A stretch of 49,406 bases of DNA, taken from positions 1 through 49,406 of the forward strand of contig JAEZQR010000121.1 of the NCBI GenBank assembly GCA_023413015.1, given 5' to 3'. The DNA comes from Pseudomonadota bacterium. GTDB lineage: Bacteria; Pseudomonadota; Alphaproteobacteria; Sphingomonadales; Sphingomonadaceae. Positions 16,110 to 24,743 of this stretch are shown piece by piece. Both the position numbers and the translations under genes were made by a program. Within the stretch, counting starts at the first letter, position 1. The number at the start of each line of letters is the position of its first letter. The notes below the pieces were generated by a model. The model was not told the DNA's origin, did no database searches, and worked only from the letters and a program-made list of their open reading frames with translations.

Positions 16110-17522
16110 TTATGCGCCGTTGTCGGCGGCTTCCTCCGTCAAGGCATGGACGGATTCAGTGGCAGGGCCGGCGGGTGTATCCTGACCGAGCGCACGTGCG
16201 ACACGCAGCAGTGCGACGGCCCGATCGGCCCGGGCGCCGAGCGCGCTCAGCCGCGCCTGCCGCCAGGCGGAACGGGCGTTCGTTACCTGTGCGAGCAGCG
16301 AGCGGCGCTCCTCGCCGTCCGCCGCGCGGAACGCCTGCTCGGCCTGGCGAAGGGCTGCCGCTGCCTCCTTCTCGTCCGGCAGGGCGCGCAACCGGGCTTC
16401 GCTGCGCCCGAGCGTGGATTTCGCCTGCCGCAGCTCGTAGGCGGCGCGATCCTGCTGCTCATCAAGGTCGCTGCGCGCCTGTGCTTCCTGCACGCGGGCG
16501 ATGCGCCGCGCAGCATCGGTCTGCCCCCAGTCGAAGTTGTAGAGCGGCAGGTTGAGTGCGATGACGCCGCCTTGGTCACGCGTTCGGCCTTCATCGGGCC
16601 GGAACGCCGATTCACCGGTCCAGGCCTGGTTGAAATAGGCGTTCAAGGCCATGGACGGTCGGCGGCTGTCGCCGGCCTGTTTCACGCCGATCTTCGCTTG
16701 ATCGACCCGCAGCTTCGCCTGCCGGATGTCCGGCCGGTCGTCGATTGGATCGAGCCGATCGCTGGCGATGTCTCCGCTCGGAGCGTCGAGGGGAGAAGTC
16801 AGGATAAGATCGACTTCGGGCGCGACGCGAAGCCACTGGCGCAACCCGTCCAGCGCGACATCGGCATTGGCCTGGCTGGTCTCCAGCGCCTGCCGGGCCG
16901 CCGACAGCTCGACTGCCAGAAATGGCTGCGAACCGGCATCGCCGAGCTTGATCAACCTTTCGATCGCGGCGATGGCCTGCTCCTCGACCGTCACTGCCTG
17001 TTGCGCCCGCAAGGCGGCGATATAGGCCGCGCGCACCTCAAAGCTGACGTCGATCCGAGCCTGCCGCGTCTCCAGCTCGGCGATCTGCCGCGTGATCTGA
17101 GACTGTTGAACTTGCCGCCCGAGGGCGCCCGAAACGTCGATCGGCATCTGAGCCGCGACGTTGAGACCCGTCCGGAAGTCGCCAGTCAGCCCCTGCTCGC
17201 GCGTGTAGGTCGGTGTCGCCTGATAGGTGCCCCGCGCTGCCTGATTGAGGCCCAGGCCGACGCTCATTTTCGGCAACCGCCCGGCGCGCGTGGCGCGGCC
17301 GCGCAGCGAGGCGATCTCTTGGCTGCGCTCCGCGCGTGCGATCCGGTAGCTTGCCGATATCGCGCGCGAGACTGCCTCCTCGATCGTGAGTCGCAACGGA
17401 CGCGCCGGTTCGGCGTCGGCAATCGCATCGCCCGCCTGGAGCGCCGACGGCGTGACCAGGAGAACAGCTACGACGAGCAGCCGGAGCCTCGGGACGGATA
17501 TACGACGAGCAATGCTAGGCAT
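16110..17522 (-). CDS. TolC family outer-membrane channel protein
   Basis: A 470-residue protein with a signal peptide (to about residue 30, LLVVAVLLVTPSALQA) and long helices typical of outer-membrane efflux channels. LRLTIEEAVSRAISASYRIARAERSQEIA opens the first repeat; a second repeat begins near LDPIDDRPDIRQAKLRVDQAKIGVKQA, which is a TolC-family signature. Ala-, Arg- and Gln-rich helices follow. The predicted role is the outer-membrane duct of a tripartite exporter. No inner-membrane pump or adaptor gene is adjacent, so it is an orphan here. No convincing ribosome-binding site is seen before the ATG at 17522. Confidence 0.85.
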   Translation of the reverse strand: MPSIARRISVPRLRLLVVAVLLVTPSALQAGDAIADAEPARPLRLTIEEAVSRAISASYRIARAERSQEIASLRGRATRAGRLPKMSVGLGLNQAARGTYQATPTYTREQGLTGDFRTGLNVAAQMPIDVSGALGRQVQQSQITRQIAELETRQARIDVSFEVRAAYIAALRAQQAVTVEEQAIAAIERLIKLGDAGSQPFLAVELSAARQALETSQANADVALDGLRQWLRVAPEVDLILTSPLDAPSGDIASDRLDPIDDRPDIRQAKLRVDQAKIGVKQAGDSRRPSMALNAYFNQAWTGESAFRPDEGRTRDQGGVIALNLPLYNFDWGQTDAARRIARVQEAQARSDLDEQQDRAAYELRQAKSTLGRSEARLRALPDEKEAAAALRQAEQAFRAADGEERRSLLAQVTNARSAWRQARLSALGARADRAVALLRVARALGQDTPAGPATESVHALTEEAADNGA

Positions 17523-17590
17523 GACGGTGGGATAGGACAGTGCTCAAGCCAGCGTTACTACGAGTCTTTTATGGTAACCGCAGCGGGCAG

Positions 17591-18475
17591 CTACACCATC
17601 AGGCCCGGACTCAGACACCGGGCTGAAACCCGACCGCTCGCACCGGCCTTGCACAGCTTGGCCCGCACGTCGGGATACATGGTGCCGGCCAGCATTACCG
17701 GTCGCCGTTTGATGCGGCTCTTCGCCGATCCGAGAAGTAGCGACGGCCCGGCTGCGGCCTTCGCCCGCAGCCTGAGCCCGGCCTCGATCGGTGCGGCGAG
17801 CGAGGTGCCGCTCGCCGTCTTGGGCCCGTTCAGCCCGACCGTCGGCATGTCCGCGCCCCAGCGCCAGGTGAAGATATAGCCATCCGTCGCGTCGGTTGCC
17901 GGGCGGTTGGTCTTCGGCCATGGCGTCCCGTCGCGATTGAGGGCGCCGACCAGCACCGCGTTGGGATAGCCGGCGCGAGCGTGCCCGAGGTTGCCCGGCA
18001 CGTGCCGGGCGTCATTGCCCGACGCCAGCACCACCTGCGTGCCGTGCCAGGCGGCGAACGCAATCGCGCGACTGATGACGGGCGCGTCAGGAAGCGCCAT
18101 CGAGATGTTGATGACGTCGGCGCGATGCGCGACCGCCTGGTAGATCGCCCAGGCGACGACGCCGGGATTGCGCTGGCAGGGCGGATTGCGGCCGGACGGG
18201 CAGCCCGCAGGCTCGTCGACCCGCAGCGACAGGATCGCCGCCTTTCCGCCCGCAGTCCGCTGAAGCACGGTCGCGATCATCGTGCCGTGATCAAAGCGCG
18301 GCTGGAACGCTGGCCGCGGCCGCGGCGATGCGACATCGATCTCGCCAATCAGATAAGGACGGAGCTCATCCGTGCGCGCGATGCCGCTGTCGATCACGGC
18401 CACGAGCGGGCGGGCCGCGGTCGGCACCGAGAGGAGACAGGCAAGGAAGGTGAGAAGAAAGCGAACGCGACGCAT
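17591..18475 (-). CDS. Secreted subtilisin-like serine protease (S8 family)
   Basis: A 294-residue protease with a signal peptide (MRRVRFLLTFLACLLSVPTAA). The catalytic triad is intact: Asp29 (VAVIDSG), His63 (DHGTMIA) and Ser225 (ASGTSLAAP), with oxyanion Asn153 in ASGNDA. It is short and has no propeptide: mature sequence runs directly into the first beta strand of the catalytic domain. CPSGRNPPC suggests a surface disulfide loop. It lies 68 bp upstream of the TolC gene on the same strand, so the two could be co-transcribed, though TolC ducts are not known to need a protease partner. The substrate is unknown. Confidence 0.87.
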   Translation of the reverse strand: MRRVRFLLTFLACLLSVPTAARPLVAVIDSGIARTDELRPYLIGEIDVASPRPRPAFQPRFDHGTMIATVLQRTAGGKAAILSLRVDEPAGCPSGRNPPCQRNPGVVAWAIYQAVAHRADVINISMALPDAPVISRAIAFAAWHGTQVVLASGNDARHVPGNLGHARAGYPNAVLVGALNRDGTPWPKTNRPATDATDGYIFTWRWGADMPTVGLNGPKTASGTSLAAPIEAGLRLRAKAAAGPSLLLGSAKSRIKRRPVMLAGTMYPDVRAKLCKAGASGRVSARCLSPGLMV

Positions 18476-18631
18476 CGAAGTGGCCCCCCGACCCGGTACA
18501 TGCAGCCGGCACTGTGCCGCCCGCGCGACGAGTTTAGGGGGTGCCGCGGACGAGCGTGATTATAGATCTTTTATATTGCTCCGCCCGGAGCGCGTGCCGT
18601 CATTTGCTGGAGCGGGGTCACCTCACATGGA

Positions 18632-18663
18632 ACCGCCATCCCGGCGAATGCCGGGATGGCGGT
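18632..18663. repeat. Perfect 14-bp hairpin, REP-like
   Basis: ACCGCCATCCCGGC (18632-18645) pairs exactly with 18650-18663 across a GAAT loop. No T-run follows on either side. It sits in a 244-bp gene-free gap (18476-18719), downstream of the 18720 gene and upstream of the subtilase. The sequence resembles the palindromic unit repeated between genes in many alphaproteobacteria, though it could also act as a terminator. Confidence 0.55.
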
Positions 18664-18719
18664 AAGTGCAACCCAACCTGATCATGCTCCGGTAGGTGGG
18701 CAGACGATCGGAAGGGCGG

Positions 18720-19025
18720 TTATGCCGCATTTTGGGTAGATAGGTAGAAGATCAGTGCGGCCATGACGAGGATCAAGAGCAGCCTGAGCATCCGGTCCCA
18801 CATGGCATCGGCAGGCGGTTCGAGACGGCGAGCCTTGGGCGCAAGCTCTGGGCTCGCCATGATCGTCATCACGTCGGTCGCGCTCGCGTCGCGGTAAAGC
18901 TCGCGCAACCGACGGAGCTCGCCCCGATCCAGGTCGGGAAAGCGTTGCAGGAGGTCGCGAAGCTCGTCGGTCCGCATCTGTGCCGCGAGCGCCGCGCCTA
19001 GACGGTCCTCAGCTGTTCGGTCCAC
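18720..19025 (-). CDS. Small tail-anchored membrane protein, function unknown
   Basis: A 101-residue protein. The N-terminal two thirds are charged and helical (RTDELRDLLQRFPDLDRGELRRLRELYRDAS). A single C-terminal hydrophobic segment (LLLILVMAALIFYLSTQ) suggests a tail anchor in the inner membrane. It starts at a GTG that overlaps the end of pal by 17 bp in another frame, so its translation is probably coupled to pal. I do not recognise a family. The overlap suggests an envelope role, but this is inference. Confidence 0.6.
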   Translation of the reverse strand: MDRTAEDRLGAALAAQMRTDELRDLLQRFPDLDRGELRRLRELYRDASATDVMTIMASPELAPKARRLEPPADAMWDRMLRLLLILVMAALIFYLSTQNAA

Positions 19026-19545
19026 CCGTCACCACCGAGACCGCACGCCGGTTCTGGGCATAAGAGGTATCGTCTGAGCCCTGAACCTCGGGCCGCTCCT
19101 TACCATAGGAGATGGTGCGCAGGCGGCCGGCCGGAATGCCCTGAAGGGCCAGGAAGTTCTTCACCGCGTTCGCGCGGCGGTCGCCGAGCGCCAGGTTGTA
19201 CTCGCGCGTGCCGCGCTCGTCGGCATGCCCCTCAATAGTGAAGCTGACGGCCGGAAATTTCCGCAGCCACTCGGCCTGGCGCTGCAGGGTCGAGCGGGCC
19301 TCGCCCGTCAGTTCGGAGGAGTCATATTCGAAAAGGACGCGGTCGCTGCCGGCCTGGGCGACGAGGTCAGCCTGGCTGCCGGGCACTACGCCGCTCGTGA
19401 CCGGGGCCTCGTTCATGCCGGTGGCCTGATCGGCGGCGACAGCCGCCGCGGGCGGCGGCGGAAGGTCGGCTGCCTTGTTCTTCTTGGCGCAGGCCGACAG
19501 GCTCAAGGACAAGGCCAGCATCGACGTCACGATCAGTACGCGCAT
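19009..19545 (-). CDS. pal: Peptidoglycan-associated lipoprotein (Pal/OmpA C-terminal domain)
   Basis: A 178-residue outer-membrane lipoprotein with lipobox LSAC (lipidated Cys19) and a Pro/Ala-rich linker. The OmpA-like peptidoglycan-binding domain spans about 70-172: VLFEYDSSELTGEARSTLQRQ, FTIEGHADERGTREYNLALGDRRANAV and ISYGKERPEV are the Pal signatures, with the diaminopimelate-binding Asp and Arg in NLALGDRRA. Pal normally works with TolA and TolB; no tol genes are next to this copy. It overlaps the downstream membrane protein by 17 bp. Confidence 0.88.
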   Translation of the reverse strand: MRVLIVTSMLALSLSLSACAKKNKAADLPPPPAAAVAADQATGMNEAPVTSGVVPGSQADLVAQAGSDRVLFEYDSSELTGEARSTLQRQAEWLRKFPAVSFTIEGHADERGTREYNLALGDRRANAVKNFLALQGIPAGRLRTISYGKERPEVQGSDDTSYAQNRRAVSVVTGGPNS

Positions 19546-19840
19546 CGGTTATTCCCCCTGTTATCTGGTCGTTATGTGACTCTGGAGGCGAGGCATAACG
19601 GGAGACCGATCAGCAGCGTTACTATAACTTCTTTATGCATTGCCGGCTGGCAGGCCGGGGCATAGCTTTGACCATGAGCGATGACGTCTCGTCACCGCGA
19701 GGTGCGTGCGCCTTGCGGAGGATCACCCACCACCTGCGCTCCAATCCTGACCGCGGCGGCGTCCTCACGTCTCCTCAGACCCGCGCCGTCGCGGTCACCT
19801 TTTAGGATATATCGGCCACCGTTGGACGTATAAGGGCGAC
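19546..19840. other. Gene-free divergent spacer between pal and the kdpD-like gene
   Basis: This 295-bp stretch should hold the promoters of pal (minus) and the kinase operon (plus). I see AT-richer tracts near 19615-19640 and 19800-19815 but no convincing -35/-10 pair. A 43-codon open frame (19674-19805, plus) has no ribosome-binding site and I do not call it a gene. Confidence 0.4.
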
Positions 19841-21352
19841 GTGAACATTTACCGCCAGCTCGGCCGATCGACGATCCGCGACCTACGCCTCCACCTCAGC
19901 TGGCGCGAGCTTGCGTCGAGCGTCCTCATCGTCGCGATCACGTCGAGCCTCGCTGTCTGGGGCGAGCCCGATTTCGGGCTGGTCGCCGCGGCGCTGCTGT
20001 TCGTGCTCGGCGTCATGGTAGTCGGGGCCCTCCATGGCCTTGCCGCCGCGCTGATCGCGGCCTTTGCCGCCTTCTCGATCTATAATTTCTTCCTGTCCGA
20101 GCCCTTTCTGACCCTGCGGCTGGCGAGCAAGCAGGATGTTGTGCCGTTCATCGCCTTCAACGTCGTGGCGCTGATCGCAGGCGTGCTGGCTGGCCGCCTC
20201 CAGGATCGCGCGCAGGCGGCGCAACGCGCCAATCTCCAGCTCGCCAGCCTGCTCGAAACCAGTCAGCATCTCCAGGCCGCAGTTCGCCCCGACGAGGTGC
20301 TGGCGACTCTCGCTTCGAGCGCGCCCGTGCGGCTGGGGCTGACGCTCCATGCGTTCCGTCATGAGGGCGAGCGTCTCGTTGCACTCGGCGACGAGACGGT
20401 GCCGCCCGAGGTGGTGGCGCTGGCACATCGGGTGTGGAGCGCCGGCGAGCCGATCGAAAGCGACCGGATCGTCGCCGTGCCCCTGAGCGGGGGGCGGGGG
20501 CCGCTTGGCGTACTGGCTGCTACGGGGCAGGCCACCACCCAGACGGTCGACGCCGCATTCCTGATGGCGCTGGGCGGACTGCTGGCGCTGGCGCTCGAAC
20601 GTGCCGCCCTTTCCGAACGCATCGCCGAGGCGTCCGCCTTGGCCCGTTCCGAAGAGCTGAAGACGGCGCTTCTCACCTCGGTCAGCCATGATTTCCGCAC
20701 GCCGCTGGCCGCGATCAGCGCCTCGGCGAGCAGCCTTCTCGAATATAGCGGCAAGCTCTCGCGCGAGGCGCGCGAGAAGCTGCTGCGCGGCATCGTCGAG
20801 GAATGCGACCGCCTCAACCGCTATACCGCCAACCTATTGGAGATGAGCAAGCTGCAGGCTGGCCTTCAGCCGTCCGCCAAGATCATCGACGTCGTCGAGA
20901 TCGTCGGCGCCGTGTTGCAGCGGATGCGCGGTAAGCTCGGCGAGCGGCGTTTAGAGCGCAAGCTGCCGCCCGAGCCTTTGTTCGTGCGCGCCGACGCCGC
21001 GCTGTTCGAGCTGGCGCTGCTCAACATTCTGTCGAACGCCATCGCATATAGCCCAGCGGGCGCTCGCATCGCGGTCGAGGTGGCGCAGGAAGGAGGCGAT
21101 GTCGTCGTGGATGTCCGAGATTCCGGCGTTGGCATCCCGGAGGAGGATCTCGAACGCGTATTCGAGCGGTTCCAGCGCGTCGCGCGGTATGAGGCGGCGC
21201 CGCAGGGAAGCGGGCTCGGACTCGCGATCGCCAAGGGCTTCGTCGAAGCGTTCGGCGGCCGTATCTGGGCCGAGACACCGGGCCTTGATGGTAAGGGAAC
21301 CCGCATCGCCATTCGCCTGCCGGCCGCCGAACATATCGAGGTGGCGGCATGA
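19841..21352 (+). CDS. kdpD: KdpD-like sensor histidine kinase lacking the N-terminal KdpD domain
   Basis: A 503-residue inner-membrane histidine kinase. Four membrane segments (about 26-40, 47-64, 66-85 and 100-118) form a DUF4118-type region. A GAF-like segment follows (about 135-250), then the H-box SVSHDFRTPLAAI (His283), N-box LLNILSNAIAYS (Asn399), G1 DSGVGI (from Asp427) and G2 GSGLGLAI (456-463). Classical KdpD is about 890 residues and begins with a cytosolic KdpD/Usp region. That part is absent: the GTG start at 19841 is followed almost at once by the membrane region. It overlaps kdpE by ATGA. No kdpFABC pump genes are in the window, so the output is unknown. Confidence 0.85.
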   Translation: MNIYRQLGRSTIRDLRLHLSWRELASSVLIVAITSSLAVWGEPDFGLVAAALLFVLGVMVVGALHGLAAALIAAFAAFSIYNFFLSEPFLTLRLASKQDVVPFIAFNVVALIAGVLAGRLQDRAQAAQRANLQLASLLETSQHLQAAVRPDEVLATLASSAPVRLGLTLHAFRHEGERLVALGDETVPPEVVALAHRVWSAGEPIESDRIVAVPLSGGRGPLGVLAATGQATTQTVDAAFLMALGGLLALALERAALSERIAEASALARSEELKTALLTSVSHDFRTPLAAISASASSLLEYSGKLSREAREKLLRGIVEECDRLNRYTANLLEMSKLQAGLQPSAKIIDVVEIVGAVLQRMRGKLGERRLERKLPPEPLFVRADAALFELALLNILSNAIAYSPAGARIAVEVAQEGGDVVVDVRDSGVGIPEEDLERVFERFQRVARYEAAPQGSGLGLAIAKGFVEAFGGRIWAETPGLDGKGTRIAIRLPAAEHIEVAA

Positions 21353-22041
21353 CCGACGGCAAGCCGCATATCCTGCTCGTCGACGACGAGCCGTCGCTCG
21401 TCGCCGTGCTCAAGCCGGTGTTGGAGGCGGCCGATTATGAGGTCAGCGTCGCCAACGACGGCGCCAGTGCGCTTGCGGCGCTCGACCGCGATGAGCCCGA
21501 TGTCGTGCTGCTCGATCTCGGCCTGCCGGACTATGACGGCAAGGAAGTCATCGCGCGTATCCGGCCGCGCAGCGACATCCCGATCATCGTCGTCTCCGCA
21601 CGTCACCAGGAGGCGGAGAAGATCGCGGCGCTCGACGAGGGCGCCGACGATTATGTCAACAAGCCGTTCGAGATCGGCGAGCTGATGGCGCGCGTCCGCG
21701 CGGCACTTCGGCGGCGCAGCACGATCCGCCGCCGGCCGGCGCAATTCCGCGCCGGTCCCCTGACGATTGATTTCGCGGCACGGCGCGTGACCCTGTCGGG
21801 CGAGACGGTCCGGCTATCGCCCAAGGAATATGCGCTGCTCACCACGCTGGCCGAAAGCGCCGGCCAAGTGGTGACCCACAAGCGGCTGCTGGCGGCCGGT
21901 TGGGGCGGCGGTGCGGCGGATACGCAGTATCTGCGCGTCTATATGGGCCTGCTCCGCAACAAGCTGGAAGAGGACCCTGCCGAGCCTCGCCTCATCGTTA
22001 CCGAGCCTGGTGTCGGCTACCGGTTGGATGTAGATAGCTGA
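21349..22041 (+). CDS. kdpE: KdpE-like response regulator (OmpR family)
   Basis: A 230-residue two-component regulator. The receiver domain (about 7-120) has acidic pocket VDDE, phosphoacceptor Asp56 in VVLLDLGLP, the switch region IVVSARHQEAEKIAALDEGADDYVNKPFE (with conserved Lys), and the KdpE-type linker. The C-terminal winged helix (about 130-228) has VRLSPKEYALLTTLAESAGQVVTHKRLL and a DNA-facing TQYLRVYMGLLRNKLE, very close to KdpE. It is coupled to the kinase by a 4-bp overlap. Its target promoter is not visible; kdpFABC is not nearby. Confidence 0.88.
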   Translation: MTDGKPHILLVDDEPSLVAVLKPVLEAADYEVSVANDGASALAALDRDEPDVVLLDLGLPDYDGKEVIARIRPRSDIPIIVVSARHQEAEKIAALDEGADDYVNKPFEIGELMARVRAALRRRSTIRRRPAQFRAGPLTIDFAARRVTLSGETVRLSPKEYALLTTLAESAGQVVTHKRLLAAGWGGGAADTQYLRVYMGLLRNKLEEDPAEPRLIVTEPGVGYRLDVDS

Positions 22042-22056
22042 CGCGCTCGGGTGTAG

Positions 22057-24621
22057 CTACGGTGGCGATGGGATGCCGCTGTCCTCAAGGCTGGAACGGT
22101 TATCCCAGCGGTCGATCCAACCAGCCACGCCTCGGGCAGGGAGCGGCTTTCCGAAATAATAGCCTTGCCCGATCACGCATCCGCTCTCGCGCGCGAAGCG
22201 GGCCTGATCGGCCGTTTCGATGCCCTCGGCCACCGTCGTCATGCCGAGCCCAGCTCCGAGTTGCACGATGGCCCGGACGATCGCGGCGCTTCCGGCGTCG
22301 CATGCCATGTCGCGGACGAAGGAGCGGTCGATCTTGATTGTGCTTACGGGATAGCTCTGAAGATGTGAGAGCGAGGCATAGCCGGTGCCGAAGTCGTCGA
22401 GCGCAATAGTGACGCCGGCCTCTGTGAGTTGCTGCAGCGCGCAGGCGATATGATCCGCACCGCGCCCGAGGAAGACGGTCTCCGTGACCTCGAGTTCGAG
22501 CGTCTCGGCGGGCAGGCCGGCCTTGTGAAGCCGCTCCAGTAGCACGTCGGCGAAGTCGCCGAGCCGGAATTCGCCCGCGGACGCGTTGATCGCAACCCGG
22601 CCGACAGACATTCCCCGATCGTGCCATCGCCGGATGTCGGCGATGACGGCGGCCTGAAGGTGGTCGCGAATGGCGAGGACGGTCTCGGCGTCTTCCAGCG
22701 CCGCCGCGATCGAAGGCGGCGTGAACATGCGTCCGGCATCGGAACGCCCGCGCAAGAGCGCCTCAAACCCCATGCGCTGCCCATTCCGAAGGTCGACCTT
22801 GGGCTGATAGAAGGGCACCAGCCGCTCGCCGGCGAGGGCATGGCGCGCCCGGGAGATCATGGCCGCACGCTTCTCGGCGGCGGACCGCAGCTTCGGCGTG
22901 TACAGCGTCAGGCGCCCCTTGCCGGCCGATTTTGAGGCGTAGAGCGCGATGTCGGCGCAGGTCAGCAACCGCTCGGCGTCGGAGGCGTGACAGGGCAGGA
23001 GCGCCACGCCGACACTGGCGCGGCAGCCGAGCGTATGCTCGCCGAACTTGAACGGCTCGCGGAAGCATTCAAGCAGGCGGTTTCCTACCACGGTCGCTTC
23101 GGTCGCGGAGGCGATGCCGGGTAGCAGGACTGCGAACTCGTCGCCGCCGTGCCGGGCTATCAGCGCTGTCTCCGGCAACTCGCGCGCGAGACGTTCGCTG
23201 AGTACCTTCAGCATGGCGTCGCCAGCGCCGTGGCCCAGTGTATCGTTGACCCGCTTTAGGTCGTCGAAGTCCAGCAGCATTAGCGCGCAGGGGCTTTGCT
23301 CGCCCGCTTGGCGCAGAGTGTGTTCGAGCTGCCGCATGAAGAGCCCGCGGTTGGGGAGGCCGGTCAGCTGGTCATGTTCCGCCGCCCGCCGGATTCTGTC
23401 CTGTGCGGTCTTCTGGTCGTGGAAATCGCCGATGAAACCTTCGAGCCTCAGCAGCGCGCCGTCGTCCGCGAAGACTCCTTCGCCGCGCTCATGAACCCAG
23501 CGGAGCGAGCCTGAGCGCGTCGCGATGCGATAGACGAGCGAGAAGGGGCGCCGCTCCGATACGGCTTCGTCGATCAGGCGGCAGACGTTCGGCAGGTCCT
23601 TGGAGTAGACCAGATCGCCCCAGACGATGCGCCGGCTCATAAAGTCGTCGGGCGTGTAGCCGGTAAGCTCCTCGACGCCGGGGCTCACGAATGTGAATGG
23701 CCAGGGCGCTTCCGTCGCGCCCTGGTAGGCGAGGCCGGGCAGGTTGTTCAGCAGCGTCGCCAACTGACGTTCGCTCTCGCGGCGTTTGTGCTCGGCGGCC
23801 GTCTGCTTGGTGATGTCGCGCGAGACGCCGATGATGCCGACAATCTCCCCATCCTTCCGCCAGGGGACCTTCACCGTTTCGAACAGCCGCGGCTCACCGC
23901 TCAGCGGAATGACCTCGTCGTTGAGCGTCGATTCGCCGAGTTCAATGACGCGCTCGTCGGTCGAACGCGACCAGCCGACAAGTTCGCCAGTGAAGCGGTC
24001 CTCGACGCGCTGTCCGATCAGCGTGCCACAGCCTTCCGCCAGCTTGCGGTTGGCGAGCACGAACCGTCCGGTGCGGTCCTTCACGAAGATCAGGTCTTCG
24101 ACGCTGTCGACCACCGTCTGGAGGAGCAGCGCGGATTCGCGGGCTTCGGCCTCAGCCTTCTTGCGCCGGTCGATGTCCTGCACGACGGTGATGATCGAGG
24201 CCACTTCGCCCTTTTCATCGCGGACGAACGACACGCTCGTCTCGCACCAGAGACTGGAGCCGTCGGGACGGACATATCGCTTCTCGATCTGGAACGGCTC
24301 GCCCGATCGCAGATGGCGCAGGAAAAGGGCCTCGTTCCAGATGCGGTCGTCGGGATGGGTGAACTCCATCATGGGAACACCATCCAGCTGTTCCCTAGAG
24401 CGCCCGACGATCTCGCAGAATCTTCCATTCACCGTCAGGATGCGGTGAGCCCGATCCCGGTGGAGGATACCAACCATGGCTTGGCCGAGAACCAGCGCCA
24501 GCTGCTGCTCGCGGGCGCGTAGCTCGGCCGCGAGCTGGTTGAGATGAGAAGCCAAGGGCTCAGGTGACGCGACAGACGGTTCTTCTCGTCGATCAGCCTT
24601 GCGCCAAGACCCAGCCGCCAT
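22057..24621 (-). CDS. PAS-PAS-PAS-GGDEF-EAL cyclic-di-GMP protein
   Basis: About 854 residues, cytoplasmic (no membrane segments). It has three PAS/PAC modules (about 35-155, 163-280, 285-402), a GGDEF domain (about 415-575) with intact HGGDEF at 491-496, and an EAL domain (about 590-835). The EAL domain has EALLR at 620-624, DDFGTGYASL from 742 and AEGIET near 798-803, so key metal and catalytic acids are present. The GGDEF domain lacks the RxxD inhibitory site. It could both make and break c-di-GMP, with signals sensed by the PAS domains. The start is uncertain: 24621 has GGGGGAGG 3 nt upstream; 24639 is an alternative. It is convergent with kdpE. Confidence 0.88.
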   Translation of the reverse strand: MAAGSWRKADRREEPSVASPEPLASHLNQLAAELRAREQQLALVLGQAMVGILHRDRAHRILTVNGRFCEIVGRSREQLDGVPMMEFTHPDDRIWNEALFLRHLRSGEPFQIEKRYVRPDGSSLWCETSVSFVRDEKGEVASIITVVQDIDRRKKAEAEARESALLLQTVVDSVEDLIFVKDRTGRFVLANRKLAEGCGTLIGQRVEDRFTGELVGWSRSTDERVIELGESTLNDEVIPLSGEPRLFETVKVPWRKDGEIVGIIGVSRDITKQTAAEHKRRESERQLATLLNNLPGLAYQGATEAPWPFTFVSPGVEELTGYTPDDFMSRRIVWGDLVYSKDLPNVCRLIDEAVSERRPFSLVYRIATRSGSLRWVHERGEGVFADDGALLRLEGFIGDFHDQKTAQDRIRRAAEHDQLTGLPNRGLFMRQLEHTLRQAGEQSPCALMLLDFDDLKRVNDTLGHGAGDAMLKVLSERLARELPETALIARHGGDEFAVLLPGIASATEATVVGNRLLECFREPFKFGEHTLGCRASVGVALLPCHASDAERLLTCADIALYASKSAGKGRLTLYTPKLRSAAEKRAAMISRARHALAGERLVPFYQPKVDLRNGQRMGFEALLRGRSDAGRMFTPPSIAAALEDAETVLAIRDHLQAAVIADIRRWHDRGMSVGRVAINASAGEFRLGDFADVLLERLHKAGLPAETLELEVTETVFLGRGADHIACALQQLTEAGVTIALDDFGTGYASLSHLQSYPVSTIKIDRSFVRDMACDAGSAAIVRAIVQLGAGLGMTTVAEGIETADQARFARESGCVIGQGYYFGKPLPARGVAGWIDRWDNRSSLEDSGIPSPP

Positions 24622-24743
24622 ATGCCTCCCCCTCGGCATCGCCACCCCTGCGCCTAATCTGCACATGCAGCAACAGAATTAACAATGAATTACACATGTT
24701 CGTGCAATCATCCGCTGGGCAGGGTGGCGTAGGAGCTGACCGC

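Noticed and set aside
16026..17879. 617-codon plus-strand open frame opposite the TolC and subtilase genes
   Set aside because: Antisense artefact of high GC; no ribosome site or family features, while both minus-strand genes are convincing.
19674..19805. 43-codon open frame before the kdpD-like gene as a leader peptide
   Set aside because: No Shine-Dalgarno, no hydrophobic or repeated-residue pattern and no attenuator hairpin after it.
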